Origin: UBA8389 sp035719105 | Lineage (GTDB): Bacteria; Bacteroidota; Bacteroidia; Bacteroidales; UBA1402 | Assembly (NCBI GenBank): GCA_035719105.1 | Contig: DASTGN010000004.1 | Coordinates: forward strand, 620,001 to 684,000 | Direction: 5' to 3' | DNA length: 64,000 bases | Shown: one piece after another, positions 52,385 through 62,301 of the stretch | Numbering within the stretch: position 1 is the stretch's first letter | Layout of the letters: each line of letters begins with the position of its first letter | Notes under the pieces: model-generated | What the model saw: the letters and a program-made list of their open reading frames with translations, nothing else | What the model was told of the DNA's origin: nothing | Database searches by the model: none | Program-made: the position numbers and the translations under genes

Positions 52385-53116
52385 TTAATTACGACGGGTA
52401 CCGCCGATGAATATGAGGATGTAATAAACCAGCGTGGCCAATGAACCGAGCGCGGCGACAACGTAGGTGTAGGCGGCCCAGCGCAAAGCATCGGTTGCCA
52501 TGGGGTAAGTACTTACGTTGGTGATGCCGGCGTTGCTCAACCAAGCAATAGCACGCTGACTGGCGTTGATTTCGACCGGAAGGGTCACAAAGCTGAAAAT
52601 CGTGGTCAGGGCAAACAGGATAATGCCGATAAGCATCAGTTGCGGAAAATAACTCAGCAACAGAATGCCTGCCAATAGGATCCATTGCATCCATTTTGAT
52701 GCAAAACTTACCGCTGGAACTAATTTGGAGCGTAGGTTTAAGAAGGCATAGGCTTTGGCGTGCTGAACGGCGTGCCCGCATTCGTGGGCGGCTACTGCTG
52801 CGGCAGAAATGCTGTCACCGAAATAGACGTCTTCGCTGAGGTTCACAATTTTCGTAGCGGGATTATAATGGTCGGTCAAACGGCCTTCCACATGTTCCAC
52901 TTTGACATCGGTGATGCCGTTTTCGCGCAGCATTTTTTCAGCTACGTCCTTGCCTGTGAGGCCGTTCGGTAGTGCGATGACACTGTATTTCTTAAACTTG
53001 GATTGCAGAACTTTCTGAACGATCCAGCTCAGAAGGGCAAAAATAATGAAAATCAAATAGATGGACATGTTTACACCGTAAAAGCCCATCGGGATGTATA
53101 AAAACAACGTGTTCAT
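52385..53116 (-). CDS. Membrane zinc metallopeptidase (YugP family)
   Basis: A 243-residue inner-membrane protein with the zinc-binding motif AAHECGHAVQH (HExxH type). It has one N-terminal helix (about 12-32) and three hydrophobic stretches after the motif. It belongs to the neutral zinc metallopeptidase family represented by B. subtilis YugP; the substrate is unknown. The ATG at 53116 is chosen over a TTG at 53122 that would overlap purA. It sits 2 nt after purA and 3 nt before hisS. Confidence 0.88.
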   Translation of the reverse strand: MNTLFLYIPMGFYGVNMSIYLIFIIFALLSWIVQKVLQSKFKKYSVIALPNGLTGKDVAEKMLRENGITDVKVEHVEGRLTDHYNPATKIVNLSEDVYFGDSISAAAVAAHECGHAVQHAKAYAFLNLRSKLVPAVSFASKWMQWILLAGILLLSYFPQLMLIGIILFALTTIFSFVTLPVEINASQRAIAWLSNAGITNVSTYPMATDALRWAAYTYVVAALGSLATLVYYILIFIGGTRRN

Positions 53117-53118
53117 AA

Positions 53119-54399
53119 TCAATCGTTATAACGTATAATAGTTTGTTCGCGGTCGGGACCGACAGAAACGATCTTGATGCGAACACCGAGCTCATCTTCC
53201 AGGAAATTTACATAATTGTTGAATTCTTCCGGAAATTCATCCTCGGACTGCATCTTGCTCATGTCGGTTTTCCAACCGGGTAATTCCGTATAAATGGGTT
53301 CGACACCTTCGTTGATGTCGTAAGGAAAATCTTCTGTTTCCACACCGTTCACATTGTAGGAAACACATGCCTTGATGATGTCGAAATCGTCCATGACATC
53401 ACTTTTCATCATGATGAGATCGGTAACGCCGTTGATCATAATGGCATAGCGTAATGCTACCAGATCCACCCAACCGCAACGGCGGGGACGACCAGTTACT
53501 GAACCATACTCATGACCTTTATCACGCATTTCCTGACCAGTTTCATCAAAGAGCTCGGTCGGGAATGGGCCACTGCCTACGCGCGTGCAATATGCTTTAA
53601 ATATGCCAAAAACCGTGCCAATCTTTTGCGGAGCGACGCCAAGTCCGGTGCAAGCGCCAGCGCTGATGGTATTGGAAGAAGTGACAAAAGGATACGATCC
53701 GAAGTCCACGTCGAGCATGGTCCCTTGGGCGCCTTCGCAGAGAACGCCCTTACCTTCGCTCAGTGCTTTGTTGACGTAATGCTCGCTATCGATAAAGGTA
53801 AACTGTTTCAAGCATTCAATACCTTCGAACCATTCCTTCTCAAGGGGAGCCAAATCGTAATCGGTATAGCCCATTTGACGAAGTGTTTCTTCGTGACGGG
53901 CGGTGGCTTGTTTGTATTTTTCTTCGAAATTATGCAAGATGTCACCAACACGTAAACCACTACGGCTTACTTTGTCAGTATAGGCAGGGCCGATGCCCTT
54001 GCCCGTAGTGCCAATCTTGCCAGCTCCTTTGGATGATTCGTTGGCCGCATCCAAAAGACGATGGGTGGGCAATATGAGGTGCGCTTTTTTGGAAACGAGC
54101 AGCCGTTTGGTGAGTGGGTGGCCACTGGCCATCAGTTGATCCACCTCCACTTTGAAAAGTGCTGGGTCAAGAACTACACCGTTACCTATAACATTAATTT
54201 TGTCACCTTGGAAAATGCCGGAAGGAACGGAGCGAAGCACATATTTTTGTCCATCGAATTCCAGTGTGTGCCCTGCATTCGGACCACCTTGAAAGCGGCA
54301 AACCACATCATACCCGGGTGTCAACACATCCACTACTTTACCTTTACCTTCATCGCCCCATTGGAGGCCCAGCAAAACATCTGCTTTCATATAGCTCAT
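53119..54399 (-). CDS. purA: Adenylosuccinate synthetase
   Basis: First committed step of AMP synthesis from IMP: GTP-dependent ligation of aspartate to IMP. The protein is 426 residues. Signature GLQWGDEGKGKVVD (P-loop and catalytic Asp) near the N-terminus, GPNAGHT (catalytic His), TGKGIGPAY and TGRPRRCGWVDLVAL. The start may also be the fourth codon, ATG at 54390 (MKADVLLGLQ), which looks closer to other Bacteroidales PurA proteins. It is the first gene of the purA-metallopeptidase-hisS-lysS-gpsA-pgi operon, with gaps of 2 to 10 nt. Confidence 0.96.
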   Translation of the reverse strand: MSYMKADVLLGLQWGDEGKGKVVDVLTPGYDVVCRFQGGPNAGHTLEFDGQKYVLRSVPSGIFQGDKINVIGNGVVLDPALFKVEVDQLMASGHPLTKRLLVSKKAHLILPTHRLLDAANESSKGAGKIGTTGKGIGPAYTDKVSRSGLRVGDILHNFEEKYKQATARHEETLRQMGYTDYDLAPLEKEWFEGIECLKQFTFIDSEHYVNKALSEGKGVLCEGAQGTMLDVDFGSYPFVTSSNTISAGACTGLGVAPQKIGTVFGIFKAYCTRVGSGPFPTELFDETGQEMRDKGHEYGSVTGRPRRCGWVDLVALRYAIMINGVTDLIMMKSDVMDDFDIIKACVSYNVNGVETEDFPYDINEGVEPIYTELPGWKTDMSKMQSEDEFPEEFNNYVNFLEDELGVRIKIVSVGPDREQTIIRYND

Positions 54400-54497
54400 T
54401 CGTTATAAAAAATCGTTATTGCACACATAAAGCGCAAGAAAGGAAGCACCTCGCCTGCGTTTTTTATCACGTTTCTGTTGTTGATTCAGAAGCAGGA

Positions 54498-54505
54498 CAA
54501 AGATA
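54498..54505 (-). promoter_or_regulatory. Promoter -7 box of the purA operon
   Basis: TATCTTTG on the minus strand, a perfect TAnnTTTG match, giving a leader of about 90-95 nt before purA. The leader can form a 6-bp GC-containing hairpin, but nothing resembling a known purine riboswitch is seen. Confidence 0.5.
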
Positions 54506-54560
54506 CAAAAAGATTGGGGAAAGTGGAAATTGGCATCATAACAGAATGTAATATGATAGA

Positions 54561-54605
54561 AAAAGGTGTTAAAGGAATTCTATTCCACCAACACTTTTGA
54601 AAAAA
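54561..54605. terminator. Hairpin downstream of the orphan plug gene
   Basis: AAAAGGTGTT...AAGGAAT and ATTCC...AACACTTTT form an imperfect hairpin about 35 nt past the plug-gene stop (minus strand). It shares the 14-mer AAGGTGTTAAAGGA with the hairpin at 62463-62503 on the other side of the SusC/SusD locus. A terminator is likely but the T run is short. Confidence 0.45.
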
Positions 54606-54637
54606 TAACATAAACGCTTATTGCCTGTTAAATTATT

Positions 54638-55306
54638 CTATTTGGAGCACTTGATTATGATAACTCCATTCGCTCCTTTCAAGCCATAATTAAATCCTTC
54701 TTTTTGCACCTCAATGGAAAATATGTCGGAAATGTTCACCGCTCTGTTGGCGGCAGAAAGGCCTTCAAATTCCACCCCGTCAACTAAGAACAAAGGCTCC
54801 GAATTTAAAGACATCGAGGTGCCTCCACGAATTAACGCCATATAACCATGATCTCCCTGCAAAATCTGTAATCCCGGTATTCTTCCTCGCAATAGCTCGA
54901 CCAAGTCATTCGCACCACTTTTGGCTATTTGTTCCTGCGTTAGAAAACCTGATTTGGGTCTGTTTGGTATATTACGCTGATAGCTTATTTCCCTGGACGA
55001 TTCCTTGGTCTTTATGAATAATTTTCTCTTGTCGAGCCTGATTTCATAAAAAGAGCTGTCATTAAGGGGTAAAGTAACTTTAAAATTCCTGGATGGATAA
55101 ATTACCAATGAATCTGAAGCCTTCACTCCGTCAAATTTGAAGCTTCCATCTGAAGAAGTGTATGCGATTTTCTGGGTATCATTTTTTACCACAACCTGTA
55201 CCTTTTTGGCCGGTTTACCTTTTATGTCCAATATCATACCTGATATGTCCATTGCCTGCAACAGGAATGGCATGACCAAAAATACCAAAACAAGTTTTAA
55301 CCTCAT
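54638..55306 (-). CDS. Orphan TonB-plug protein without barrel
   Basis: A 222-residue secreted protein: signal peptide (about 1-18), a carboxypeptidase-regulatory-like beta domain (about 19-95, DISGMILDIKGKPAKKVQVV), a linker, and a TonB-receptor plug domain (about 118-220). The plug shows SusC-like motifs (LLRGRIPGLQI, EPLFLVDGVEFEG, GANGVIIIK). There is no beta-barrel after the plug; the frame simply stops. It is probably a natural short protein and not a broken receptor, since it has a clean start and stop and no remnant follows. It lies 95 nt after the LamG-like lipoprotein gene and may belong to the same locus. Role unknown. Confidence 0.72.
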   Translation of the reverse strand: MRLKLVLVFLVMPFLLQAMDISGMILDIKGKPAKKVQVVVKNDTQKIAYTSSDGSFKFDGVKASDSLVIYPSRNFKVTLPLNDSSFYEIRLDKRKLFIKTKESSREISYQRNIPNRPKSGFLTQEQIAKSGANDLVELLRGRIPGLQILQGDHGYMALIRGGTSMSLNSEPLFLVDGVEFEGLSAANRAVNISDIFSIEVQKEGFNYGLKGANGVIIIKCSK

Positions 55307-55401
55307 ATTATTTGAATGTTAATGGGTGGAATGTGTTAAAATAGACTGTCCGGCCAACAGTGTAAAAACCAGGCCGGACAGTTTATCTAATTGGGGAAAT
55401 T

Positions 55402-56370
55402 TTACCTGGTAATAGCTGTACCAGTGCAAATGGTACCATTATTGTAAATAAAGAGATCATCCACATAAAGAACCACACTTTTGATAAGGCTCATGCCTGA
55501 AGAGGCCAAATTGTACTTGTACCCTTTCGTATCGGCCAAGGTCTTCAGATTATTGATATTGCACAATTGAGTGCCATTGCAATAAACGGTCAGGTTGAGG
55601 TCTGCATCAATGGACATGGCTACCTGTGTCCAGGCTGTCGCTTTAAGTGCGGCATTGGTTGTTCCCGTGTACAAGACAGTGGTTTGCGGAGCGCCAGTAG
55701 CCAGGTCATAAGAATCAAGAGAGATACTCCATGCTCCTGTAGAAGGTATGGTTATCAAATCCAACGTGGTGGCGTAATTGGCAGCACCAACGACACGGGC
55801 AAAATTATACCTGAACTTGACGTAATTCCCGCTCTTAACGGTCTTCATTTTGTATTTCAGCTGCATGGAATAAGGAGGATACAAAGTGGTATCATTCCAG
55901 TTCCTTAACCATCTTCCATTATCCGCACTGGCTGTCAACATCATAGATCCATCCGTCTGCTGAGCCAAACTCATACTAGTATTGGAATATCCCTCGCTGT
56001 AATAAGGTGTTTCAAAATTGGAATAGAAATATTCATCCAGAACAGTTATCTTGGCCTTGCGGGTCTCCTTGACACCATTGGACTCAACTGTTACCGATAA
56101 TTCATATTCTCCAGGTGTATTTGGAGCTTTCCAAACGTTTTCAAACAATCCTGCAGGATTGGTAAAAGTACCTCCGGTGCACTCCCAGGTGTATTTGGTA
56201 GCCATGATATCATCAACTTGTGCAGAAACAAAGACTTTGACATTATCGTTCAAACATACTTTATTTCCGAAAGTATTAAGGGATATTATTTTTACGCTAC
56301 CATTATCATTGCTGCACGAGCTTAAGACCAGCAGCAACAAAAACAGTGTACTAAATATTGTCTTTTTCAT
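55402..56370 (-). CDS. Surface lipoprotein with PKD-like and LamG-like domains
   Basis: A 322-residue lipoprotein (lipobox LSSC, Cys about 19). A PKD/Ig-like domain (about 25-115, e.g. TYTWECTGG-like KYTWECTGGTF and NTPGEYELSVTVE) is followed by a concanavalin/LamG-like beta-sandwich (about 120-315). This would suit a glycan- or protein-binding surface protein. It is the fourth gene of the SusC-SusD locus, occupying the place of SusE/SusF-type binding proteins. Ligand unknown. Similarity is structural impression only. Confidence 0.68.
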   Translation of the reverse strand: MKKTIFSTLFLLLLVLSSCSNDNGSVKIISLNTFGNKVCLNDNVKVFVSAQVDDIMATKYTWECTGGTFTNPAGLFENVWKAPNTPGEYELSVTVESNGVKETRKAKITVLDEYFYSNFETPYYSEGYSNTSMSLAQQTDGSMMLTASADNGRWLRNWNDTTLYPPYSMQLKYKMKTVKSGNYVKFRYNFARVVGAANYATTLDLITIPSTGAWSISLDSYDLATGAPQTTVLYTGTTNAALKATAWTQVAMSIDADLNLTVYCNGTQLCNINNLKTLADTKGYKYNLASSGMSLIKSVVLYVDDLFIYNNGTICTGTAITR

Positions 56371-56395
56371 ACAATTATTTTTTGTTTATGATTGA

Positions 56396-57109
56396 TTAAT
56401 AGCCCATGAAAGTCCTCGTAGGACGCTCCAAATAATAGTCGGTCACCTGGATATATCCATCCTTTGCATGAATGTTACTAGTACGAACGGCACTCTTCGT
56501 ATCATCAAGTACGCCTCTGTAATTCCAAGCATAATTGTTCAAATGAAGCGGCAGAGACCTGTCCATAGCAACCTTGAGAGCCATCACAGCGGTATCACCT
56601 TCCAAAGTTTGTCCATCTTTCGTGTACTCAAAAGTTCCATTCCCTTTGGTTTTTACCCAAAGCGGGGTAGAAGTCAAATTAAAGTAGGAATATTCACCCT
56701 TTAGGATGTGGTAACGCAAAAGCTCGGCGACCTGTGTCTGGCTGTATTGTTCCCACGCAGCAGCACGACCGGAAGTGGTTGAAGTCACTTTTACGCGGTT
56801 CCAATAGCAATAGCTGTTGGCTTCCCAGTCACTCAAAGCGGTATTGGTCAACAAAATGTAGGTATTATTAGGCTCTTTGTATAAATCTTCAATACCAGCA
56901 TACTTGATTCCTTCAATAAGTGTACTGAAAATATCCGGACGGCTATTGATGAATTCCCAAACCGTCATGTCAATCTTATTGGTGACATTTTGCGCATCGT
57001 ATTTCTCATCCTTCTGGAAATCAAGCCCCGCTATGTTGCATGATGTAAAGATAGAAGAGCTTAATATAAGAAAAGCTGCAAAATATTTTATCTTTTTCAT
57101 ATTTTTCAT
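56396..57109 (-). CDS. Fasciclin-domain lipoprotein
   Basis: A 237-residue lipoprotein (lipobox SIFTSC, Cys about 24) with one fasciclin (FAS1) domain. The domain shows MTVWEFINSRPDIFSTLIEG, YILLTNTALSDW, LLRYHILKGEYS and the end NIHAKDGYIQVTDYYL. FAS1 domains mediate adhesion, and they occur in several Bacteroidota SusC/SusD loci. The start at 57109 is chosen; an earlier ATG pair at 57130-57133 lies within the susD 3' end. It is third in the locus, 13 nt after susD. Confidence 0.82.
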   Translation of the reverse strand: MKNMKKIKYFAAFLILSSSIFTSCNIAGLDFQKDEKYDAQNVTNKIDMTVWEFINSRPDIFSTLIEGIKYAGIEDLYKEPNNTYILLTNTALSDWEANSYCYWNRVKVTSTTSGRAAAWEQYSQTQVAELLRYHILKGEYSYFNLTSTPLWVKTKGNGTFEYTKDGQTLEGDTAVMALKVAMDRSLPLHLNNYAWNYRGVLDDTKSAVRTSNIHAKDGYIQVTDYYLERPTRTFMGY

Positions 57110-57122
57110 TTTATATGTTGAT

Positions 57123-58697
57123 TTATTCATCATAAGGCTGATTCTGTTTGCCTTTCATCTCGGGATTCTTTTTAAAGACATCCTGGTTCAACGGCCACAA
57201 CATTCTGCCATAACCACCCACAAAGTCAGGAGAAGGTTTTTCCACACCAATAACAAATCCCGCACTCAAAGGATCAGCGGCTTTGTAAATAGGATCCAGA
57301 TATTCTTTTACTTTATCGTTTCTGACCAAATCGAACCAGATTTTTCCTTCAGCCCATAATTCAATCCTTCTTTCGTCCAAAATCAGGTTCAGAATCGTGT
57401 CTGAGGTTGGATAATCCACGATATTAGCCAACTTGGTATAACCTGCACGTGTCCTAATATCATTAACAATCTTGATGGCACCAGCCAAGTCAGGAGTAGT
57501 CTTCAAAGTCAATGCCTCGGCTTTGAGCAACAAAATGTCAGCCAAACGATAGATCGGCATCTTAGTATTGTCTTCCCCATTGTTGGCATAGGCGTAACCG
57601 CCTTTACCACTGTTGGCAGTTGCTAAATAAGGTACAAATTTCGGACACTTGATCTGGAAACCTGCCGCATTCCCATAAGTACCTGCATAGGCAGAAGCGT
57701 AGGTTTCAGTAGTCATTTCCGTTGGATTAATGAAGGTACTCAACCACAAGGTATCCATAATGGCAATGGTTCGGATATCTTCTTTTTTCCTTTCGACCAG
57801 GGTCCTAAAGATGGCTTCACTCGGATGGTACATGATGGTATTGGAACCGGAAGCAATACGCTGAGCGTAGCCAAAACCATTTCCGTCTTCTTCATAACTC
57901 CAGGACAAGTTAAAAATCATCTCATTGGAAGTTGTCGGATCTAGGAATTGTCCGATGTAGTTTGAATGAGGAGCCAATGCATATTTGTAATTCGTTAGCA
58001 AATCGTTGCCAACTACCAACGCGTTGTCGTAATCTTTGAACCACATCAGAATGTCCATTTTCAAGGCCAATGCAGCACCTCTGTTCAGATAGAATTTGCT
58101 GGCTGTTGTCAAATCTGAAGAAGGGCCAAAAGCTGTCAGAGCCTTCTCAATATCGCTAAGCATTAAGTTCTTGATGTCACTAATGGAAGATCTGCTGTAA
58201 TAGATCTGTTGAGTGGCTACATCTTCCATGGGCTCTGTTATCATAGGTACATCACCCCATACACGGATGGCGTAGAAATACATCAACGCACGCATCGTAT
58301 ACGCCTGTCCAATATAAGGATTCGTGACAGTCGAGCCAAGCCCGGAAAGAGGTATGTTCTTGATAGCGGCATTTGCTCTGTATATGGTATTATACAAGTT
58401 ACTCCAACTTGTACTTCCAGAAGAGGAAGTCAGTGAGTTCCCAAGCAGGTTGATGTCATAACCAGTACCTCTGGCTGCATAGCCTCCCGCACGGACTTCA
58501 CCCCAATCGAACCAATTGGTTCTCAGGGTTGACTGGAGCCCATCATACATAGCGGCGTTCCAAGTTTTCAAATCTTGTTCGGATTTCCAATAGGTAGCTA
58601 CCGATAGATCACTCAATGGTTGTCTGTCAAGAAAGTCTGCGCACGACCCCATCAGAAGGCCCAGACCAATTACAGAAATATAAAATATATTTTTCAT
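57123..58697 (-). CDS. SusD-like (RagB) nutrient-binding lipoprotein
   Basis: A 524-residue outer-membrane lipoprotein (lipobox LMGSC, Cys about 19). Typical SusD features: DFLDRQPLSDLSVATYWKSE at the N-terminus, TPR-like helices with YTMRALMYFYAIRVWGDVPM, and the C-terminal LILDERRIELWAEGKIWFDL. It caps the SusC barrel and binds the ligand. It begins 5 nt after susC; the TTG at 58706 that overlaps susC is not used. Ligand class (glycan or peptide) cannot be read from the sequence. Confidence 0.92.
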   Translation of the reverse strand: MKNIFYISVIGLGLLMGSCADFLDRQPLSDLSVATYWKSEQDLKTWNAAMYDGLQSTLRTNWFDWGEVRAGGYAARGTGYDINLLGNSLTSSSGSTSWSNLYNTIYRANAAIKNIPLSGLGSTVTNPYIGQAYTMRALMYFYAIRVWGDVPMITEPMEDVATQQIYYSRSSISDIKNLMLSDIEKALTAFGPSSDLTTASKFYLNRGAALALKMDILMWFKDYDNALVVGNDLLTNYKYALAPHSNYIGQFLDPTTSNEMIFNLSWSYEEDGNGFGYAQRIASGSNTIMYHPSEAIFRTLVERKKEDIRTIAIMDTLWLSTFINPTEMTTETYASAYAGTYGNAAGFQIKCPKFVPYLATANSGKGGYAYANNGEDNTKMPIYRLADILLLKAEALTLKTTPDLAGAIKIVNDIRTRAGYTKLANIVDYPTSDTILNLILDERRIELWAEGKIWFDLVRNDKVKEYLDPIYKAADPLSAGFVIGVEKPSPDFVGGYGRMLWPLNQDVFKKNPEMKGKQNQPYDE

Positions 58698-58702
58698 ATT
58701 GT

Positions 58703-61700
58703 TCAAAGATTAATGTTGATACCTAAACCGACCTCCTTATTGGATGGATAACGTCCGTTATCCTGTCCGGGACGAAGTACATTGGAATTGGAAATGTTAG
58801 ACGGATCAAATCCGGAATAATTTGTCCAAGTCATCAGATCATTTCCGTAAACATAGACACTAAGATTGTTTGCCCCAATTTTTTTGGACAAATTCTTATC
58901 CAGCTGATAGGAAAAACGAAGGTTTGTCAAACGAATGTAATCGCCGTTTTCGAGGAATTGAGAAGACAACTCTCTGGCATTGTTCGTGCCGGTTGTCGCG
59001 TTCTTGCCGGCAAAACCAGGCGTGTATTGTCCCTGGTATTTCCAGACGGCGTATACATCATCCGCAAAAGGAGTGACATTGGAAGATGAATAGGTATTCA
59101 GGCTTCTTCTCTGTTGATTGTAGATCATGTTGCCAAAGCTTCCGTAGCAAGAGAAAGAAAGAGAAAAATTCTTATAAGTGAAGTAGTTGGTCCATCCTCC
59201 GTTCCATGAGGGTAAACCGTTTCCAAGAATTTGTCTGTCAGCATCGCCAACTGCACCGTCATGATTTACATCCTCCCAAATCACATCTCCTCCAGCAAGT
59301 ACATTGGCTCCTGAGGTCATTTTACCTACTGTTCCTGAGTAGGTTTCACCATTTGAACTTACATAATGGTCGAAGATGGGTTTTCCGTTGCTACCATATA
59401 CGATATTGCCGTAATTGTTAGGATCTGTCTGGAAAACCGGAGTCAGTCTTTCACCAAATTTACCATCAGCATCTACTGCATAGGCATTTGATTCATCATA
59501 AGCATAGACTCCAGTATTCTTGTAACCGTACCATTGTCCAAGAGGAGCACCTTCCTGAATCCAATATTTATTGTCTTCAATATAGGATTCTCCACCGTTC
59601 AGGCTAATTACCTTGTTGTTGTTCTTGGAATAGGTCAAGGTCGTTTGCCAGGTAAAGTTATTGTTTTGAACAGGGTATGCGCTTACCGACAATTCAAGTC
59701 CTCTGTTCTGGATGGAACCGAAGTTGATACGCATGTCAGAAACGCCCAATTCAGAAGGCATCAGGTCTAAGGACAACAAGTCTGTAGTTAATTTGTTATA
59801 ATAATCGGCTACAACAGTAATACGTCCGTTCAAGAAAGAAAGATCCAAACCTAAGTCTGTTTGTTTGGTTGCTTCCCATTTCAAATTGGCATTGGCAATT
59901 CTGGAAGATTGATAGACACCAATGAGGCTATTGTAATAGGACCCAATCTGATAGGAAGTGATGGCATCATAATTACCAACACGTTCGTTACCGGTAGAAC
60001 CCCAGCTCAATCTCAATTTACCATCAGACAAAACGGGCTGACTCCAGTTAAAGAAGTCTTCATCAGAGAAACGCCACGCAGCAGAAGCAGACGGGAAAAG
60101 ACCCCAGCGATTATTAATAAATCGGGAAGAGCCATCATACCTTAAATTGGAGGTAAAGAGATATTTTCCCAAATAATTGTAACTGAAACGGCCGAAGAAA
60201 GAAGCCATCGAATGAGAAGTAAAGTATGAATAGGTATCCGCAACGTCTTTCACTTGTTGAGCATTCGTTGAAAGGATAGACTCAGAAACGTAATCTGTAC
60301 CTATCAAGTCAAAAGCTTCACCGTACCAGTCTTCGACACTTGCTCCAGCCATCGCATTGAAGGAATGGTCTCCGAAAGAATGGTCCCAGTTGATATACGT
60401 TTCAGCCGTCAATTTTCTGTCAAGATTAACGCTGTTGCTACCAGAACTGGTTGTCGAAGAAACCAGGGCTGCAGGGGTCAAAGAATTGTTTCTGTCAATG
60501 CCGAAAATTGCCTGAACGTCGGTCATCCAGGTCAAACCTTTAATCAGTTTCAGTTCTGCACCTTGATAAAAGTTGACATTGTATTTATCCGTTATATTCA
60601 CACGTTGGTAAGCATCTGCAATGGGGTTGAACTGTCCGCCATTGTTATATACGTAACTGCCGTCAGGAAAATACAAAGCCATTTGCGGTGGGCGTTTCAA
60701 AGCTTGTTGCAGTACGGAACCCGTATTGATGTTGTTGGTCGTGGAATACGTCAGGTTCAACTTGGTCATCAATTTGAGGGCCTTTGTGGCCTGATAATCC
60801 ACATTCGTTCTGGATGTCAAACGTCTGTAATAGCTGTTGATAATGATACCCTGCTGATCCAAATAGCCCAAACTGGTATAATAGGACATATTGTTTTTGG
60901 CTCCTGCCAGGTTGAAATCGTATTGATTTGTCTGGGCAACTCTGGAAATCATATTCTGATAGTCATTGTCAGCCATGGTGTTCGGATGCAAAGAGTCGTT
61001 ACTGGTTTTCCACAAGGATGTACCGACATTCGATTTTCTTTCAAAAAGATAGCGTTCAAAGGCATTGGCCTGATTCAGCTTATGTCCCAGTTTTTCAAAA
61101 GAATGGTTGTATCTCAACGTAATACGGGGTGGTGCACCCTCTTTACCTTTTTTAGTAGTTACAATGATTACACCAGCTGCAGAACGTGAACCATAAATGG
61201 CAGCAGAAGCAGCATCTTTCAAAACTTCAATGCTCTGGATATCCATAGGATTGATACCGGAAATATCTTCTACGGTAATTCCATCCACGATATACAGTGG
61301 GTTCACTCCGGAGCCCATGGTTGAAGCACCACGAATTAGCATGGTGCCTGTCGAACCCGGAGCACCAGAGTTGTTGAAGACCTGCAAACCGGCAGCTTCA
61401 CCCTGAAGAGCCTGAAAGATATCAACAGGTTGGCGTTCTTCAATAGATTTGGAGGTAACCGACGAAATAGAACCGGTCAAATCTCTCTTCTTTTGAGTTC
61501 CGTAACCAATCACCACCACATCTTCAAACCCAACCTCTTTCTTTTTTAGGGTCACATTAACAACAGTCTGGTTATTAACCTGAACTTCTTCAGGTTCCAT
61601 TCCTATGAAGGTAAAGACTAACGTGGCATTCGGAGCTACCGCTATAGAGTATTTTCCATTGGCATCCGTTGCCGTTGCCTTGGGGGTACCCTTCCCCTGG

Positions 61701-61840
61701 ATGGTCACTCCCGGCAAAATTTCGCCAGTATTGTCTGTGACAACACCCGTAATTGTTTTGTTCTGTGCCATTATCCATATGGAACTTAATAAGCACAAAA
61801 CAACCAAAGATAATTTTCTAAATACAAAGTTTCTTTTCAT
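58703..61840 (-). CDS. SusC-like TonB-dependent outer-membrane receptor
   Basis: A 1045-residue SusC/RagA family receptor. Signal peptide (about 1-25), a carboxypeptidase-regulatory-like domain (about 28-103, GVVTDNTGEILPGVTIQGKG), the SusC signature region VVVIGYGTQKKRDLTGSISS, a plug domain (about 115-230, with PLYIVDGITVEDI and VLKDAASAAIYGSRSAAGV), and a 22-strand barrel to the C-terminus. There is no STN domain, so no direct sigma/anti-sigma signalling. It is the first gene of a susC-susD-fasciclin-LamG locus. Confidence 0.95.
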   Translation of the reverse strand: MKRNFVFRKLSLVVLCLLSSIWIMAQNKTITGVVTDNTGEILPGVTIQGKGTPKATATDANGKYSIAVAPNATLVFTFIGMEPEEVQVNNQTVVNVTLKKKEVGFEDVVVIGYGTQKKRDLTGSISSVTSKSIEERQPVDIFQALQGEAAGLQVFNNSGAPGSTGTMLIRGASTMGSGVNPLYIVDGITVEDISGINPMDIQSIEVLKDAASAAIYGSRSAAGVIIVTTKKGKEGAPPRITLRYNHSFEKLGHKLNQANAFERYLFERKSNVGTSLWKTSNDSLHPNTMADNDYQNMISRVAQTNQYDFNLAGAKNNMSYYTSLGYLDQQGIIINSYYRRLTSRTNVDYQATKALKLMTKLNLTYSTTNNINTGSVLQQALKRPPQMALYFPDGSYVYNNGGQFNPIADAYQRVNITDKYNVNFYQGAELKLIKGLTWMTDVQAIFGIDRNNSLTPAALVSSTTSSGSNSVNLDRKLTAETYINWDHSFGDHSFNAMAGASVEDWYGEAFDLIGTDYVSESILSTNAQQVKDVADTYSYFTSHSMASFFGRFSYNYLGKYLFTSNLRYDGSSRFINNRWGLFPSASAAWRFSDEDFFNWSQPVLSDGKLRLSWGSTGNERVGNYDAITSYQIGSYYNSLIGVYQSSRIANANLKWEATKQTDLGLDLSFLNGRITVVADYYNKLTTDLLSLDLMPSELGVSDMRINFGSIQNRGLELSVSAYPVQNNNFTWQTTLTYSKNNNKVISLNGGESYIEDNKYWIQEGAPLGQWYGYKNTGVYAYDESNAYAVDADGKFGERLTPVFQTDPNNYGNIVYGSNGKPIFDHYVSSNGETYSGTVGKMTSGANVLAGGDVIWEDVNHDGAVGDADRQILGNGLPSWNGGWTNYFTYKNFSLSFSCYGSFGNMIYNQQRRSLNTYSSSNVTPFADDVYAVWKYQGQYTPGFAGKNATTGTNNARELSSQFLENGDYIRLTNLRFSYQLDKNLSKKIGANNLSVYVYGNDLMTWTNYSGFDPSNISNSNVLRPGQDNGRYPSNKEVGLGININL

Positions 61841-62301
61841 AGATTTAGATTAATTAAATAATGTTTTGCATAACTAAAAATTTGTGGTCGTTTATTAAAT
61901 CAGAAAACAAATTGTCAAGGTGTTTTGCTTTGCAAAAATCGAAATAAGCACCTTTTTCGTTCTTAAATAGCTCTTATACAGTAGGTTTAACTAGATTTTA
62001 ATTGATTTTTAAAAGTAATGAATTAGTAATGAGATTCTCGATACGTAAAGGAACATAAATTGGAATTTACCCAATAATACAAATGTTCCATTTATTGTAA
62101 ATTTCTCTCAAAATTATTTTTTTTCGACGTTCTTGCAAAATTTGAAAGCGATTACTCAGTGGGAGAGTAGATCGAACGAAACCCGATCGAAAGATTGATC
62201 GGTCAAGGTCAAGTCGGGTTGGAATTTGGAGGAGACTTCTTGAATGCTGTTTGCGTCTAGCCCGAAAATTACCTGGTAGTCTAATCCGCTTTTCCGTAAA
62301 G

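Noticed and set aside
54400..54637. Purine riboswitch upstream of purA
   Set aside because: The leader forms only a short hairpin and has none of the conserved junction bases of a purine riboswitch.
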